Positions 18,099 through 25,452 are shown, numbered from the stretch's first letter. The stretch is 35,532 nt of DNA from Endobugula sp965225895 (GCA_965225895.1 CBDDBR010000009.1:1-35532), one strand, 5' to 3'. Numbers and translations are program-made. Notes: generated by a model from the letters alone, not told the origin.

Positions 18099-18337
18099 CA
18101 ACAGAAATACGCATAACAGCAGATGAAGCTAAACGTCTAAAAAACGATACAGCATTTAAGCAATTTATGCAGAGTGTACGCGATGACCAAATGAGGTTAT
18201 TCGCTGACAGTAGTGCATCAGACGTTGATGTACGTGAAGATGCTCACGCAATATTGCGTGCAGTGAACCAGATCGAAATTATACTCGACGCTGCGTTAGC
18301 GGCAGAGGTAATATTAGATCGCAAACAAAGGAAGTAG
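18095..18337 (+). CDS. Small hypothetical protein between portal and scaffold
   Basis: This 80-residue protein is helical and starts with ITADEAKRLKNDTAFKQFMQ followed by SVRDDQMRLFADSSASDVDV. A second helix, NQIEIILDAALAAEVILDRK, follows. Small helical proteins of this size and pattern often sit between portal and scaffold in podoviruses; the role is unknown. The ATG overlaps the portal stop (ATGA), so translation is coupled. It precedes the scaffold by five bases. Confidence 0.7.
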   Translation: MTTEIRITADEAKRLKNDTAFKQFMQSVRDDQMRLFADSSASDVDVREDAHAILRAVNQIEIILDAALAAEVILDRKQRK

Positions 18338-18342
18338 CACCG

Positions 18343-19344
18343 ATGGAATCGACTACCCTAGACCAAGCTGTAGAAAGCTTATTATCACCCGCCACAGAAA
18401 ATACTGGTGGCGATAATCTTAGCGAAGCTGTAGATCAAATCACTGAACCTGAAGACGACGGTCAAGGCGAAGAGATTGAGGCTGTAGCCGAAAGCGATGA
18501 TGACGCTGAAGAAGAAGCATCCAGCGAACAAGATGATGAAGAATATGATCTTGAAGATGTGGAAGTTGACGACGAAGACCCTGTAGAGGCACAAGCTGAA
18601 GACACCAAGCTTATCACCATTAAAGTTGATGGCAAAGAAGAGCATTGGACACTGGATCAGTTAAAGCAATCTGCTGCGGGACAAGCGGCAATTAATAAGC
18701 GGTTTCAAGAAGCGTCCGAGGTGCGTAAGCAAAACGAACAGGATCGAGCCGCATTGCAACAGCAACAAGCACAATTTGTTAATGTTCAACAGCAAGCAGC
18801 AAAAAATGGTCAAGCTCCAATCCCACCGTCCAGAGAGTTATTCGAAAGTGATCCAATAGGATACATGGAAGAAAAGCTTAAATATGACGAGGCAAAAGCA
18901 GAATATGACCAATACACCTATCAAATGGAAGGTTTAAGAAGGCAATTAATGCAAGCTCAACAAGTAACTGATAACGAGTACCTTCAAGAGCAAGCAAAAA
19001 TTTTGCAAGAATATATTCCTGAAATAGTTGATCCTAAGAAGGGTCAAGGGCTTAAAGATGCACTTGTCGAAACTGGCGTTTCATACGGATTTTCCGCAGA
19101 AGAAATGCAAGCTGTGACAGATGCTAGATATGTGCGGGCATTAAATGATGCACGTAAATATCGTGAGTTGGTGGCAAAACGAAAGTCAGGACAGACTAAA
19201 GCTAATAAAGCTAGTCCTGTAGTAAAAGCTGGTGCTAAGAAAAGACAAATTGGAAATGATGCAACTCGTAAAAAAGCGCAAGAGCGCTTGCAGAAGACAG
19301 GTTCAATTGATGATGCATTGAACTTGATAATTGGTAACAGTTAA
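18343..19344 (+). CDS. Scaffolding protein
   Basis: This 333-residue protein has a very acidic first 90 residues (EDDGQGEEIEAVAESDDDAE followed by EEASSEQDDEEYDLEDVEVD). A long helical coiled-coil-like region (EASEVRKQNEQDRAALQQQQ, YDEAKAEYDQYTYQMEGLRR) follows. The basic C terminus (KASPVVKAGAKKRQIGNDAT) is the usual capsid-binding end of scaffolds. Placement directly before the major capsid gene supports the call. It is expected to guide procapsid assembly and then exit. Confidence 0.88.
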   Translation: MESTTLDQAVESLLSPATENTGGDNLSEAVDQITEPEDDGQGEEIEAVAESDDDAEEEASSEQDDEEYDLEDVEVDDEDPVEAQAEDTKLITIKVDGKEEHWTLDQLKQSAAGQAAINKRFQEASEVRKQNEQDRAALQQQQAQFVNVQQQAAKNGQAPIPPSRELFESDPIGYMEEKLKYDEAKAEYDQYTYQMEGLRRQLMQAQQVTDNEYLQEQAKILQEYIPEIVDPKKGQGLKDALVETGVSYGFSAEEMQAVTDARYVRALNDARKYRELVAKRKSGQTKANKASPVVKAGAKKRQIGNDATRKKAQERLQKTGSIDDALNLIIGNS

Positions 19345-19386
19345 TACATTAAGTATTGCTTTTAAGTCCTTGAAAGGGAACACAAA

Positions 19387-20343
19387 ATGGCACAACCAAC
19401 CAACACATTTGACAGCTATGATGCTGTTGGCATCCGTGAAGATTTATCGGATGTAATCTACAATGTTTCTCCTGAAGAAACTCCATTCTATTCTAAGTCT
19501 GGCAAAACTACAGCTAAGAATACTTTAACAGAGTGGCAAACAGATTCACTACGTGCATCTGGTACAAACGCTCACATCGAAGGTGATGCAACTGCTGCTG
19601 AAGCACGTACAGCAACATCTCGTTTAGGCAACTATACACAAATCTTTAAGAACGCAGTTGTAGTTCCTGACACAGATGAAGGTCTAAATAAAGCAGGCCG
19701 CGCAAAAGAAGTTGCATACCAAACTTTAAAGATCGCAAAAGAGCAAAAATTAGACATTGAAAAAGCTCTATTTGCAAACAACGCAAGAGTTGCAGGCAAT
19801 GCAACAACAGCACGCGAACTTGCAGGCGCTCCAGCATGGATGATTACAAACGTAGACTTCCAATCTGGTAACTCTGGTGCAAACCCAACTGGTGACGGTT
19901 CTGATGCACGTACTGATGATGGTACAGCAACAGCATTCTCACAAACTAAATTTGACGGTGTAATGCAGTCAATTTGGGAAGAGGGCGGAAAGCCAGACAC
20001 AGTTTACTTGTCTGCATTCCAAATGAACGTAGCTTTAGGCTTCACTGGTAATAACAACCAGCGTTCAGCAGTACAAGCTGGTGATGAGAAAGTTATCAAA
20101 TCACTTGCTGTATATGTAACACCTTGGGGTTCTGTTGAGTTCATGCCCAGCAGGGAGAACAGATCGCGTGACGTCTTCATCATGCAAGACAACATGTGGG
20201 AAGTTGCAGTTTTACGTGGAACAAAGAATGTTGCACTAGCGAAAACTGGCGACAACACAACACGTCAAGTTGTAACAGAGCTAACACTTTGTGCTAAAAA
20301 TGAAAAAGCAAATGGTATCATTGCTGACAACACAACTTCATAA
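19387..20343 (+). CDS. Major capsid protein, SU10-like HK97 fold
   Basis: This 318-residue protein shows the pattern of the SU10/DUF5309 major capsid family: FDSYDAVGIREDLSDVIYNV, SPEETPFYSKSGKTTAKNTL, TEWQTDSLRASGTNAHIEGD, then GNYTQIFKNAVVVPDTDEGL. A long spine helix is followed by KFDGVMQSIWEEGGKPDTVY. The C-terminal domain has VTPWGSVEFMPSRENRSRDV and LCAKNEKANGIIADNTTS. The start follows AAAGGGAA by 6 bases. A terminator follows directly. Codon use looks tuned for high expression (repeated GCA, GTT, ACA), as expected for the most abundant virion protein. This is the most reliable structural call after terL. Confidence 0.93.
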   Translation: MAQPTNTFDSYDAVGIREDLSDVIYNVSPEETPFYSKSGKTTAKNTLTEWQTDSLRASGTNAHIEGDATAAEARTATSRLGNYTQIFKNAVVVPDTDEGLNKAGRAKEVAYQTLKIAKEQKLDIEKALFANNARVAGNATTARELAGAPAWMITNVDFQSGNSGANPTGDGSDARTDDGTATAFSQTKFDGVMQSIWEEGGKPDTVYLSAFQMNVALGFTGNNNQRSAVQAGDEKVIKSLAVYVTPWGSVEFMPSRENRSRDVFIMQDNMWEVAVLRGTKNVALAKTGDNTTRQVVTELTLCAKNEKANGIIADNTTS

Positions 20344-20356
20344 GTAGTGTAAAACT

Positions 20357-20381
20357 AGGGGCAGCTTCGGTTGCCCCTTTT
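20357..20381 (+). terminator. Terminator after the major capsid gene
   Basis: Stem AGGGGCAGC pairs with GTTGCCCCT (one G-U) and is closed by a C(TTCG)G tetraloop at 20365-20370. It is followed by TTTTAA. The extra-stable UUCG loop and GC stem make this a strong intrinsic terminator 14 bases past the capsid stop, likely giving partial read-through to the genes that follow. Confidence 0.9.
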
Positions 20382-20400
20382 AACATCATTGGAGACTAAA

Positions 20401-20661
20401 ATGAAAAAAGTATTAGTGAATGCAATTAAATTACATTGCAGCAAAGGCCGAGTAGAAAAAGGCGAAACTGTTATACTGCCAGATGAAGAAATTGCTAAGA
20501 TAAATAAATTACGCCCCCATATAATTACAGTTATGGAAGACGTTGTAGAGAAGCCTGCAAAAAAGCCTCTACTAAAGCGTAAGCGTGCTAGAAATACAAA
20601 TGGCACACTTAAATCTGATGATCCATCTACACCTGATGTAAATGAAGCATGGGAAAATTAA
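20401..20661 (+). CDS. Small protein after the capsid gene
   Basis: I start this 86-residue protein at the ATG at 20401, behind GGAG, rather than at a TTG at 20371 inside the terminator. The N-terminal half is beta-rich (MKKVLVNAIKLHCSKGRVEK, GETVILPDEEIAKINKLRPH). The C-terminal half is a basic, disordered tail (KPLLKRKRARNTNGTLKSDD). The first half has the size and look of small post-capsid proteins that may clamp or decorate the head, but no family is recognised with certainty. Its stop abuts the next ATG with no gap. Confidence 0.65.
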   Translation: MKKVLVNAIKLHCSKGRVEKGETVILPDEEIAKINKLRPHIITVMEDVVEKPAKKPLLKRKRARNTNGTLKSDDPSTPDVNEAWEN

Positions 20662-20913
20662 ATGGCTACACCACGAAAAGGCAAAGCTAAAGTTAAAGTT
20701 ACAGCTAGTGGGCAACGTATAAGCTACGGTCAAGCTGGTAGAGCTAAAGATGGTGGCCCAAGGGTAAGACCTGGCACATCAAAAGGTGATGCATATTGCG
20801 CTCGTTCTGCTGGTCAAAAGAAACGCTCACCTAAAGCAGCTAGTAACCCTAATAGTCCGCTAAACCTATCTCGTAAAAGATGGAAATGTAGTGGAACTAA
20901 ATCTAAGAAATGA
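20662..20913 (+). CDS. DUF6321-like small basic protein
   Basis: This 83-residue, strongly basic protein has the pattern of a family I recall as DUF6321: SGQRISYGQAGRAKDGGPRV, then GTSKGDAYCARSAGQKKRSP, then NPNSPLNLSRKRWKCSGTKS. It carries two cysteines (CARS and KCSG) and many Lys/Arg residues, so it may bind nucleic acid. Found near capsid genes in many marine phages; its role is unknown. It starts directly after the previous stop. Confidence 0.75.
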   Translation: MATPRKGKAKVKVTASGQRISYGQAGRAKDGGPRVRPGTSKGDAYCARSAGQKKRSPKAASNPNSPLNLSRKRWKCSGTKSKK

Positions 20914-20920
20914 ATGACAG

Positions 20921-21223
20921 ATGGCAAATTTATCAAACAAAATATCAGAGAAAATGTACTTTGAAGGCGATCAGATACTTATTAAGAAAACGCATGATGG
21001 CGGGCAAGCGTTAAGAGATGCTGCATATGCCCGTATAGCTACTGATAATTCATTTGGATCAGACTATAAGCATGTAGGTAATGTAGATGTAGCTATGCTT
21101 GGTGTATGGTTAAAAGAAGCTGGAGTAGAATGGACGGATACACAAGCAGTCAAAGATGTGTTAAAAAGAAAGCTAACGAGTAACGAATTTAGAGGATTGC
21201 GTGTCTGGGAAGGTAACTACTGA
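20921..21223 (+). CDS. Conserved-looking small phage protein
   Basis: This 100-residue protein starts LSNKISEKMYFEGDQILIKK followed by THDGGQALRDAAYAR and ends VGNVDVAMLGVWLKEAGVEW then FRGLRVWEGNY. I recall similar proteins in marine phages but no described function. It contains a short helical C-terminal region with a repeated Trp/Val pattern. It starts with a spacing of 7 bases after the preceding stop and overlaps the next gene by one base. Confidence 0.65.
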   Translation: MANLSNKISEKMYFEGDQILIKKTHDGGQALRDAAYARIATDNSFGSDYKHVGNVDVAMLGVWLKEAGVEWTDTQAVKDVLKRKLTSNEFRGLRVWEGNY

Positions 21224-21447
21224 TGGAAATGGCTGATGTTTGGACAGGTATTCTTACGTTTGCGTTAGGCTTTATTGGCTTTACCTTGCGTGGATATGTT
21301 GTGGAATTAAATAGATTACAGATATTATTAAATCGCACCAGAGAAGAATATGTCACAAAAGTTGACAACAGCACTTCAATGAATAGATTGTTTAGTAGAT
21401 TAGACGCACTAGATGCTAAAATGGATCGAATACTGGAGCGAAAATGA
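21223..21447 (+). CDS. Membrane protein with coiled-coil tail
   Basis: This 74-residue protein has one N-terminal transmembrane segment (VWTGILTFALGFIGFTLRGY) followed by a heptad-like helix (ELNRLQILLNRTREEYVTKV, FSRLDALDAKMDRILERK). This one-membrane-helix plus coiled-coil architecture is common in phage holin-accessory or inner-membrane proteins. It is coupled by a 4-base overlap (ATGA) to the exported proteins that follow. Confidence 0.65.
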   Translation: MEMADVWTGILTFALGFIGFTLRGYVVELNRLQILLNRTREEYVTKVDNSTSMNRLFSRLDALDAKMDRILERK

Positions 21448-21995
21448 TACGCTTACTATTAGTTGTGATTTTATTTATTATTGGTGGCACTGCATATGCA
21501 GAAGATGACACCATTAAATCAGAAAGCACAGTAATATCTAATGGAACTATGGACACCACAATTAACAGTCCACCACCATCAGCAATATCTCCCCAAATCA
21601 GCGCAAGTAATTCTGACCTATGTACTGTAGGTGTAGCTGGCGCAGTCCAAACACAAATACTTGGCATATCTGCTGGCAGAACGGTGCGTGATATGAATTG
21701 TGAAAAACTCAAAAACGCTAAAACTATGTATGATATGGGCATGAAGGTAGCTGCTGTATCTGTAATGTGCCAAGATGAGCGTGTATTTGACGCCATGCTA
21801 AATGCTGGCACACCTTGCCCTAAAGATGGCTTAGTTGGAGATAAAGCTAGGCTTGCTTGGGAAATGGAAGCTGTAAAAGAAGAAATACAAAGAGACCAAA
21901 ATAATCCAATGCGGAAAATATTCAATGAAAATGTTGAAACTAAAATGGGGTTTGGTGTTATCATTAGCACTTTGGCCTTCTTACTCTTATTGTGA
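21444..21995 (+). CDS. Exported Cys-containing protein with C-terminal membrane helix
   Basis: This 183-residue protein has a signal peptide (LLLVVILFIIGGTAYAEDD, cleavage likely after AYA) and four later cysteines (SNSDLCTVGVAGAVQTQILG, NCEKL, VMCQDE, GTPCP). The C terminus is a membrane helix (MGFGVIISTLAFLLLL), so the chain is probably periplasmic and anchored to the inner membrane. The core between is helical. I have seen this family only as hypothetical in marine phages. The last 71 bases overlap the next gene in another frame. Confidence 0.7.
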   Translation: MIRLLLVVILFIIGGTAYAEDDTIKSESTVISNGTMDTTINSPPPSAISPQISASNSDLCTVGVAGAVQTQILGISAGRTVRDMNCEKLKNAKTMYDMGMKVAAVSVMCQDERVFDAMLNAGTPCPKDGLVGDKARLAWEMEAVKEEIQRDQNNPMRKIFNENVETKMGFGVIISTLAFLLLL

Positions 21996-22797
21996 CCCAT
22001 ATACATATGGTGTGACTAAGAACGCAGCTTCCACAGCATTAAGCTGGGGCATGAGTTCTGTGTTACCCTCAATACCAGGCGTTGATATAAATGGTATGGT
22101 TTACCGATACACCACCAATAAAGAAGCTGATGCTGACATGAAGGTTCATATAGGCAATAAAAACGCAAATGGTGAGGGTTATCTGTTTCGCAAGACAGAC
22201 GATTGGTCTGGCGTACCTGGCAATACAATTGTGCGAAGTTTCTCATTTAGAAATGTACCATCAGCATTATGGGGTGATGGATCAATCACAGTTGAAGGTG
22301 AGGGAAGTGTAAAAGACCCTGTAGTGATATATAGCTTCAGAATAGATGAATGTTATGACAAGCAATCCAATCCAGCTTGCCCAGGTTACATCAAGCCAGT
22401 GCCAAAGATACCTGAAGTTGAAATATATGCAGCCCTAGACGATGATAATGTTTTGGAGGCAATAGATACAGAATTAGATTACGAATATGATGAAGAGGGC
22501 AATATAATACCTGATGAGGATGAAGAGGAAAAAGAAACGCGCTTAGAAATGGGTTTAACTGCATCAGCTAATGCTTTGACTATGTTAAGAACACAAGGGC
22601 AGTCTGAAATCATAGCCGCTATGAACCAAAACACAGATTTAGCTATGTACTATAATTCCTCTATAAATGGTGGTATATACAATGATACAGCTCAATTAGT
22701 TGACGGAAACCTACCTGATAATAAACGTGGTTTGCAAAATAATTTAGCACAACAAGTCCTGCATAACAAAATGGTCGATATGCAATATAACAAGTGA
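21925..22797 (+). CDS. Exported protein of unknown function
   Basis: This 290-residue protein starts with a signal peptide (MKMLKLKWGLVLSLALWPSY) ending SYSYCDPY. The mature part contains DPYTYGVTKNAASTALSWGM, a strand-rich middle (EGYLFRKTDDWSGVPGNTIV then FSFRNVPSALWGDGSI), a strongly acidic stretch (DYEYDEEGNIIPDEDEEEKE) and a helical Asn/Gln-rich C terminus. Start codons at 21925 and 21931 are both inside the previous gene, so the signal peptide is encoded over the previous protein's membrane helix in another frame. Function unknown. Confidence 0.65.
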   Translation: MKMLKLKWGLVLSLALWPSYSYCDPYTYGVTKNAASTALSWGMSSVLPSIPGVDINGMVYRYTTNKEADADMKVHIGNKNANGEGYLFRKTDDWSGVPGNTIVRSFSFRNVPSALWGDGSITVEGEGSVKDPVVIYSFRIDECYDKQSNPACPGYIKPVPKIPEVEIYAALDDDNVLEAIDTELDYEYDEEGNIIPDEDEEEKETRLEMGLTASANALTMLRTQGQSEIIAAMNQNTDLAMYYNSSINGGIYNDTAQLVDGNLPDNKRGLQNNLAQQVLHNKMVDMQYNK

Positions 22798-22804
22798 GGT
22801 TAAA

Positions 22805-23296
22805 ATGAAATATTTTACAATGATGCTTACAGTATGTGCATTCCCTGTTTTTGCGGGCAATGTAGATATAGTTGGTAATGTAGCTGCCAAATGCGTAATA
22901 CAAACAGATAAATCTGGTGTGTACGGAAATCCAACAGCTTCTACTCTTAGCACAAGCCCATCAGACGGCGGTATATTACCAGTGATAAGAATTGATGTGG
23001 CAATAGCCAACAGCTATATAGCAAATATAACACATCCAACATCCTTTACATCATCCCCAGCATTATCTGATTCGGTGGCATGGACAGGTTCAACATCTGT
23101 TACACAAACATCAGATGCGGGTATGTCAGGATATGATGCAGCTAAAACAGTGTCAGGGTCTACAACAACGTATACCTTAACCACTGCGGGCAGTACGTGG
23201 TTTTCAATTGCCAGCACAGCAACATATGCAGCAAGTAAGCCATTTACAGGGGGTACTTATGTAGCCCAGGTTACAGCATCGTGCATCCCTGCATAA
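22805..23296 (+). CDS. Exported pilin / spore-coat-U-like protein
   Basis: The 163-residue chain has a signal peptide (KYFTMMLTVCAFPVFAGNVD, cleavage after VFA). The mature chain is all-beta with one cysteine near each end (VAAKCVIQTD and VTASCIPA), repeated Thr/Ser strands, and strands such as GMSGYDAAKTVSGSTTTYTL and TWFSIAS. A Cys close to each end of an Ig-like domain with an N-terminal signal is the layout of pilin-like and spore-coat-U-like secreted proteins. Homology is inference from this pattern. An unusual item for a lytic phage operon. Confidence 0.65.
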   Translation: MKYFTMMLTVCAFPVFAGNVDIVGNVAAKCVIQTDKSGVYGNPTASTLSTSPSDGGILPVIRIDVAIANSYIANITHPTSFTSSPALSDSVAWTGSTSVTQTSDAGMSGYDAAKTVSGSTTTYTLTTAGSTWFSIASTATYAASKPFTGGTYVAQVTASCIPA

Positions 23297-23673
23297 AAAT
23301 TGGATCAATAATATTAGGTCTGGCGTCTAGTGCTTATGCACATGAGCAGACGCCAGCCTATCCCAAAATGAAGTTTTCACACGTAAAAGATGTTGTGAAA
23401 TACGAGCTGTCTCTATTTAACCAAAGAGAAGACGTAAAGTATTACCAAATCGCTTTATTTGACAAAGACTTTAATAGTATGCCATTTTCTACTAAATATA
23501 GAATAATGAAGGTCGATTATAAAGAAAGAGTAAACTTTGAAGTATACGTCAGAAAGTCTGACCTAAATCTCGCAACATATATTTGCACAATATCAAAGGT
23601 AATTAAGGAGCGGAGTTCTAGGCCAATTATTTCTTCAATGATATGTTCAAAGATTAAGGAGAAAACTAAATGA
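23281..23673 (+). CDS. Exported protein resembling a single fimbrial-chaperone-type Ig domain
   Basis: This 130-residue protein starts at GTG 23281, the only in-frame start before the signal peptide (CIKIGSIILGLASSAYA). The mature chain KMKFSHVKDVVKYELSLFNQ, EDVKYYQIALFDKDFNS and YKERVNFEVYVRKSDLNLAT reads like one PapD-type Ig domain (strands plus a basic motif) without the second domain. It lies directly after the pilin-like gene with a 16-base overlap. Chaperone activity is not shown; the resemblance is visual. Confidence 0.55.
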   Translation: MHPCIKIGSIILGLASSAYAHEQTPAYPKMKFSHVKDVVKYELSLFNQREDVKYYQIALFDKDFNSMPFSTKYRIMKVDYKERVNFEVYVRKSDLNLATYICTISKVIKERSSRPIISSMICSKIKEKTK

Positions 23674-24062
23674 AATTGGCTATACTTTTATCCATAATTG
23701 GTAGCGCAGCTATTGCAGAAAGTAGCTCACTAGCCCTAACCTTACCAAACCCACCAATGAATTATCAATCTGACAGGTTTAGATCAGGTAACTTGGATTG
23801 CTCTAATGCAGTTGGAGGCGGTATAAATCTTGAATACGGTGTTACTGGCGTTCTATCTGGATTAGACACAATAAACCAAGGTAAGGATTTAGGCGTATAT
23901 GCCCGCATAGTTATACCTTTGGATAGGCCGCGATCCAGAATAAACTGTGATGATTTATATAGAGTAGAACTAACGCAACGCAAATTAGAAATACAAATGC
24001 TACAAGAGGAATTAAAAGCAATGCGAGATTTGCAAGCTACAAGTATGGAATTTGAAAACTGA
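23670..24062 (+). CDS. Exported protein with C-terminal coiled coil
   Basis: This 130-residue protein has a signal peptide (KLAILLSIIGSAAIAESSS) followed by SLALTLPNPPMNYQSDRFRS, a Cys/Gly-rich segment and a beta-rich part (GINLEYGVTGVLSGLDT, GVYARIVIPLDRP). It ends in a coiled coil (DLYRVELTQRKLEIQMLQEE). I know of similar marine phage proteins only as hypothetical. Two cysteines (DCSNA and NCDDL) may form a disulfide in the periplasm. ATGA overlap with the previous gene. Confidence 0.65.
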   Translation: MKLAILLSIIGSAAIAESSSLALTLPNPPMNYQSDRFRSGNLDCSNAVGGGINLEYGVTGVLSGLDTINQGKDLGVYARIVIPLDRPRSRINCDDLYRVELTQRKLEIQMLQEELKAMRDLQATSMEFEN

Positions 24063-24571
24063 TGGATACAACAAAAATAGCAAATGATATTGATGGTTTG
24101 GCAGACCGCCAAATCAAAGCTGGTGGCATGAAACTTACGGCTGGTTCTGTTATGGCTATATTTGCATTTATGTCTACTATTGTTGGTGGGCTGTATGGCG
24201 GCTTTGTTTTGTATCAAAAGATAGAAGCTGTAGCTGGATTAGACCTAGAGGCATACCAGCAAAACATGAATGTAATGGACACAAAGATTACAGGTATATC
24301 TGAAAAGGTAGAGGAAAGCGTGGAATACACCAGAGACATTAAGAATGGCCTGAAAGACGATATATTACGCATAGAGCAACAGACAGACCGCATTGAGGAT
24401 ATGGTGCGTGATAATGAGGATAAGGTACGCTCTATGATTGATGACGCCGAGGTACGCTTTGAAAATCAGCGTGAACGTGTTAGGGTTTCTCAAAGTGGAT
24501 CAATGAAAGAACTCGAAGATAGATTGATGGGTAAACTGCAAAGAGCATTGGATAACCCATTAGCAGATTAG
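24062..24571 (+). CDS. Membrane-anchored coiled-coil protein
   Basis: This 169-residue protein has one membrane helix (AGSVMAIFAFMSTIVGGLYG) followed by a long, highly charged helix of about 110 residues (DTKITGISEKVEESVEYTRD, DDILRIEQQTDRIEDM). The shape resembles single-helix membrane coiled-coil proteins used in lysis modules or scaffolding, but I cannot assign it. It overlaps the previous stop by 1 base and lies next to the EF-hand and holin genes. Confidence 0.6.
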   Translation: MDTTKIANDIDGLADRQIKAGGMKLTAGSVMAIFAFMSTIVGGLYGGFVLYQKIEAVAGLDLEAYQQNMNVMDTKITGISEKVEESVEYTRDIKNGLKDDILRIEQQTDRIEDMVRDNEDKVRSMIDDAEVRFENQRERVRVSQSGSMKELEDRLMGKLQRALDNPLAD

Positions 24572-24579
24572 GTGAAAAT

Positions 24580-24870
24580 ATGGATGAATTTAAAAAATTT
24601 GATGTAGATGGCAATGGCACAATAGATCAATCTGAATGGGATCGCATGGCTCTGGAAGACAGGCGTTTACGAATGCAAGATGAGGACGCCCAACGTGATG
24701 CACAGCGCAGAATGACGTGGTACGCCCTGTCAGGGATGCTCCTATACCCCTTTGCGGTTATTCTAGCGGATGTATTTGGTTTAACTAGAAGCCGCCAAAA
24801 TATTAGGATCAATGGCGTCTATTTATTTTGTATCTGTTGCTGGCATTGTATCAGTATTTTTTGGAGCTAA
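24580..24870 (+). CDS. EF-hand membrane protein, reading frame probably disrupted
   Basis: The 96-residue product starts with a canonical EF-hand loop D-V-D-G-N-G-T-I-D-Q-S-E (residues 8-19), then a charged linker (DEDAQRDAQRRM) and a membrane segment (LSGMLLYPFAVILADVFGL). After about residue 67 the chain becomes unlike the family (CICCWHCISIFWS). A different frame continues the expected protein (see the entry at 24785). The EF-hand implies Ca2+ binding near the membrane. An AGGTG ribosome site precedes it. Related marine phage proteins, from memory, have a second membrane helix here. Confidence 0.6.
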   Translation: MDEFKKFDVDGNGTIDQSEWDRMALEDRRLRMQDEDAQRDAQRRMTWYALSGMLLYPFAVILADVFGLTRSRQNIRINGVYLFCICCWHCISIFWS

Positions 24871-24913
24871 CGCACTAGCGAAAGGTAAGCAAAATGATGA
24901 GTCTCGTAAGTAA
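24785..24913 (+). pseudogene. Displaced 3' part of the EF-hand gene, +1 frame
   Basis: In the frame one base ahead of the EF-hand ORF, 24785-24913 encodes LEAAKILGSMASIYFVSVAG then IVSVFFGANALAKGKQNDES and a stop. This is a convincing second membrane helix of the same protein. A stop (TAA at 24782-24784) bounds it upstream, so the frame must change between 24784 and 24788. One extra base there, for example the A at 24784 or 24787, would break the gene. It may be a real mutation, an assembly error or a programmed event. Confidence 0.7.
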
Positions 24914-25298
24914 TTTAATAGGGCCTGTTACTGGCTTATTAGATAAAGTAATTGAAGACAAAGACCAAAAGGCACAGTTGGCTCACGAAATAGCTACAAT
25001 GTCTGATAACCACGCCCAGCAAGCATTAATGGGTCAATTGGAAATAAACAAAGCTGAAGCTGCATCAGGTTCTTTATTCAAAGGTGGATGGCGTCCATTT
25101 ATTGGATGGGTATGTGGTGTAGCATTTGCTTATCACTTTGTATTACAACCATTGATCGTGTTTGGTGTAACTGCTGCTGGCATTGATATACCAGAATTGC
25201 CAGAGTTTGATATGGGTTCACTTATGACTGTGATGATGGGTATGCTCGGATTAGGCGGAATGAGATCAATAGAAAAACTAAAGAAAATTGAGAAATAG
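24894..25298 (+). CDS. Holin of the 3TM / GTA type
   Basis: This 134-residue protein has an N-terminal amphipathic part (LIGPVTGLLDKVIEDKDQKA), a Gly-rich signature GGWRPFIGWVCGVAFAYHFV followed by LQPLIVFGVTAAGI, and a last hydrophobic segment (LMTVMMGMLGLGGMRS). GGWRPxxGW with three membrane helices is typical of the holin family first named for gene-transfer-agent release. It would form the lesion that lets the endolysin reach the peptidoglycan. The start is one of two adjacent ATGs (24894/24897). It lies four genes before the end of the rightward unit, next to the endolysin. Confidence 0.85.
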   Translation: MMSLVSNLIGPVTGLLDKVIEDKDQKAQLAHEIATMSDNHAQQALMGQLEINKAEAASGSLFKGGWRPFIGWVCGVAFAYHFVLQPLIVFGVTAAGIDIPELPEFDMGSLMTVMMGMLGLGGMRSIEKLKKIEK

Positions 25299-25308
25299 GA
25301 AATAGATA

Positions 25309-25452
25309 ATGTCATTATATGGAAATATAGCTAAGAAACGTGCGCGGATTAAAAAAGGTAGCGGCGAAACAATGCGTAAAAAGGGTGCTAAAGGAGCGCC
25401 AACAGATAAATCATTCAGACAAGCAGCCAAGACTGCAAAGAAAAAGAAGTAG
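25309..25452 (+). CDS. Small basic protein
   Basis: A 47-residue, Lys/Arg-rich protein (SLYGNIAKKRARIKKGSGET, then MRKKGAKGAPTDKSFRQAAK) is encoded between the holin and endolysin genes behind GGAAATAG. It ends 4 bases before the endolysin start. Very small basic proteins starting MSLY.NI..KR...K are frequent in marine phages, so I consider this a real gene. It may bind nucleic acid; role unknown. Confidence 0.7.
   Translation: MSLYGNIAKKRARIKKGSGETMRKKGAKGAPTDKSFRQAAKTAKKKK

Noticed and set aside
20371..20400. Longer start (TTG at 20371) for the post-capsid protein
   Set aside because: That start lies inside the terminator stem; ATG at 20401 has a GGAG site.
21416..22006. 196-codon minus-strand frame over the exported protein genes
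   Set aside because: Antisense of real genes with signal peptides; no ribosome site and no independent neighbours.
23765..24217. 150-codon minus-strand frame
   Set aside because: Antisense to two coupled + strand genes; composition is typical of a shadow frame.
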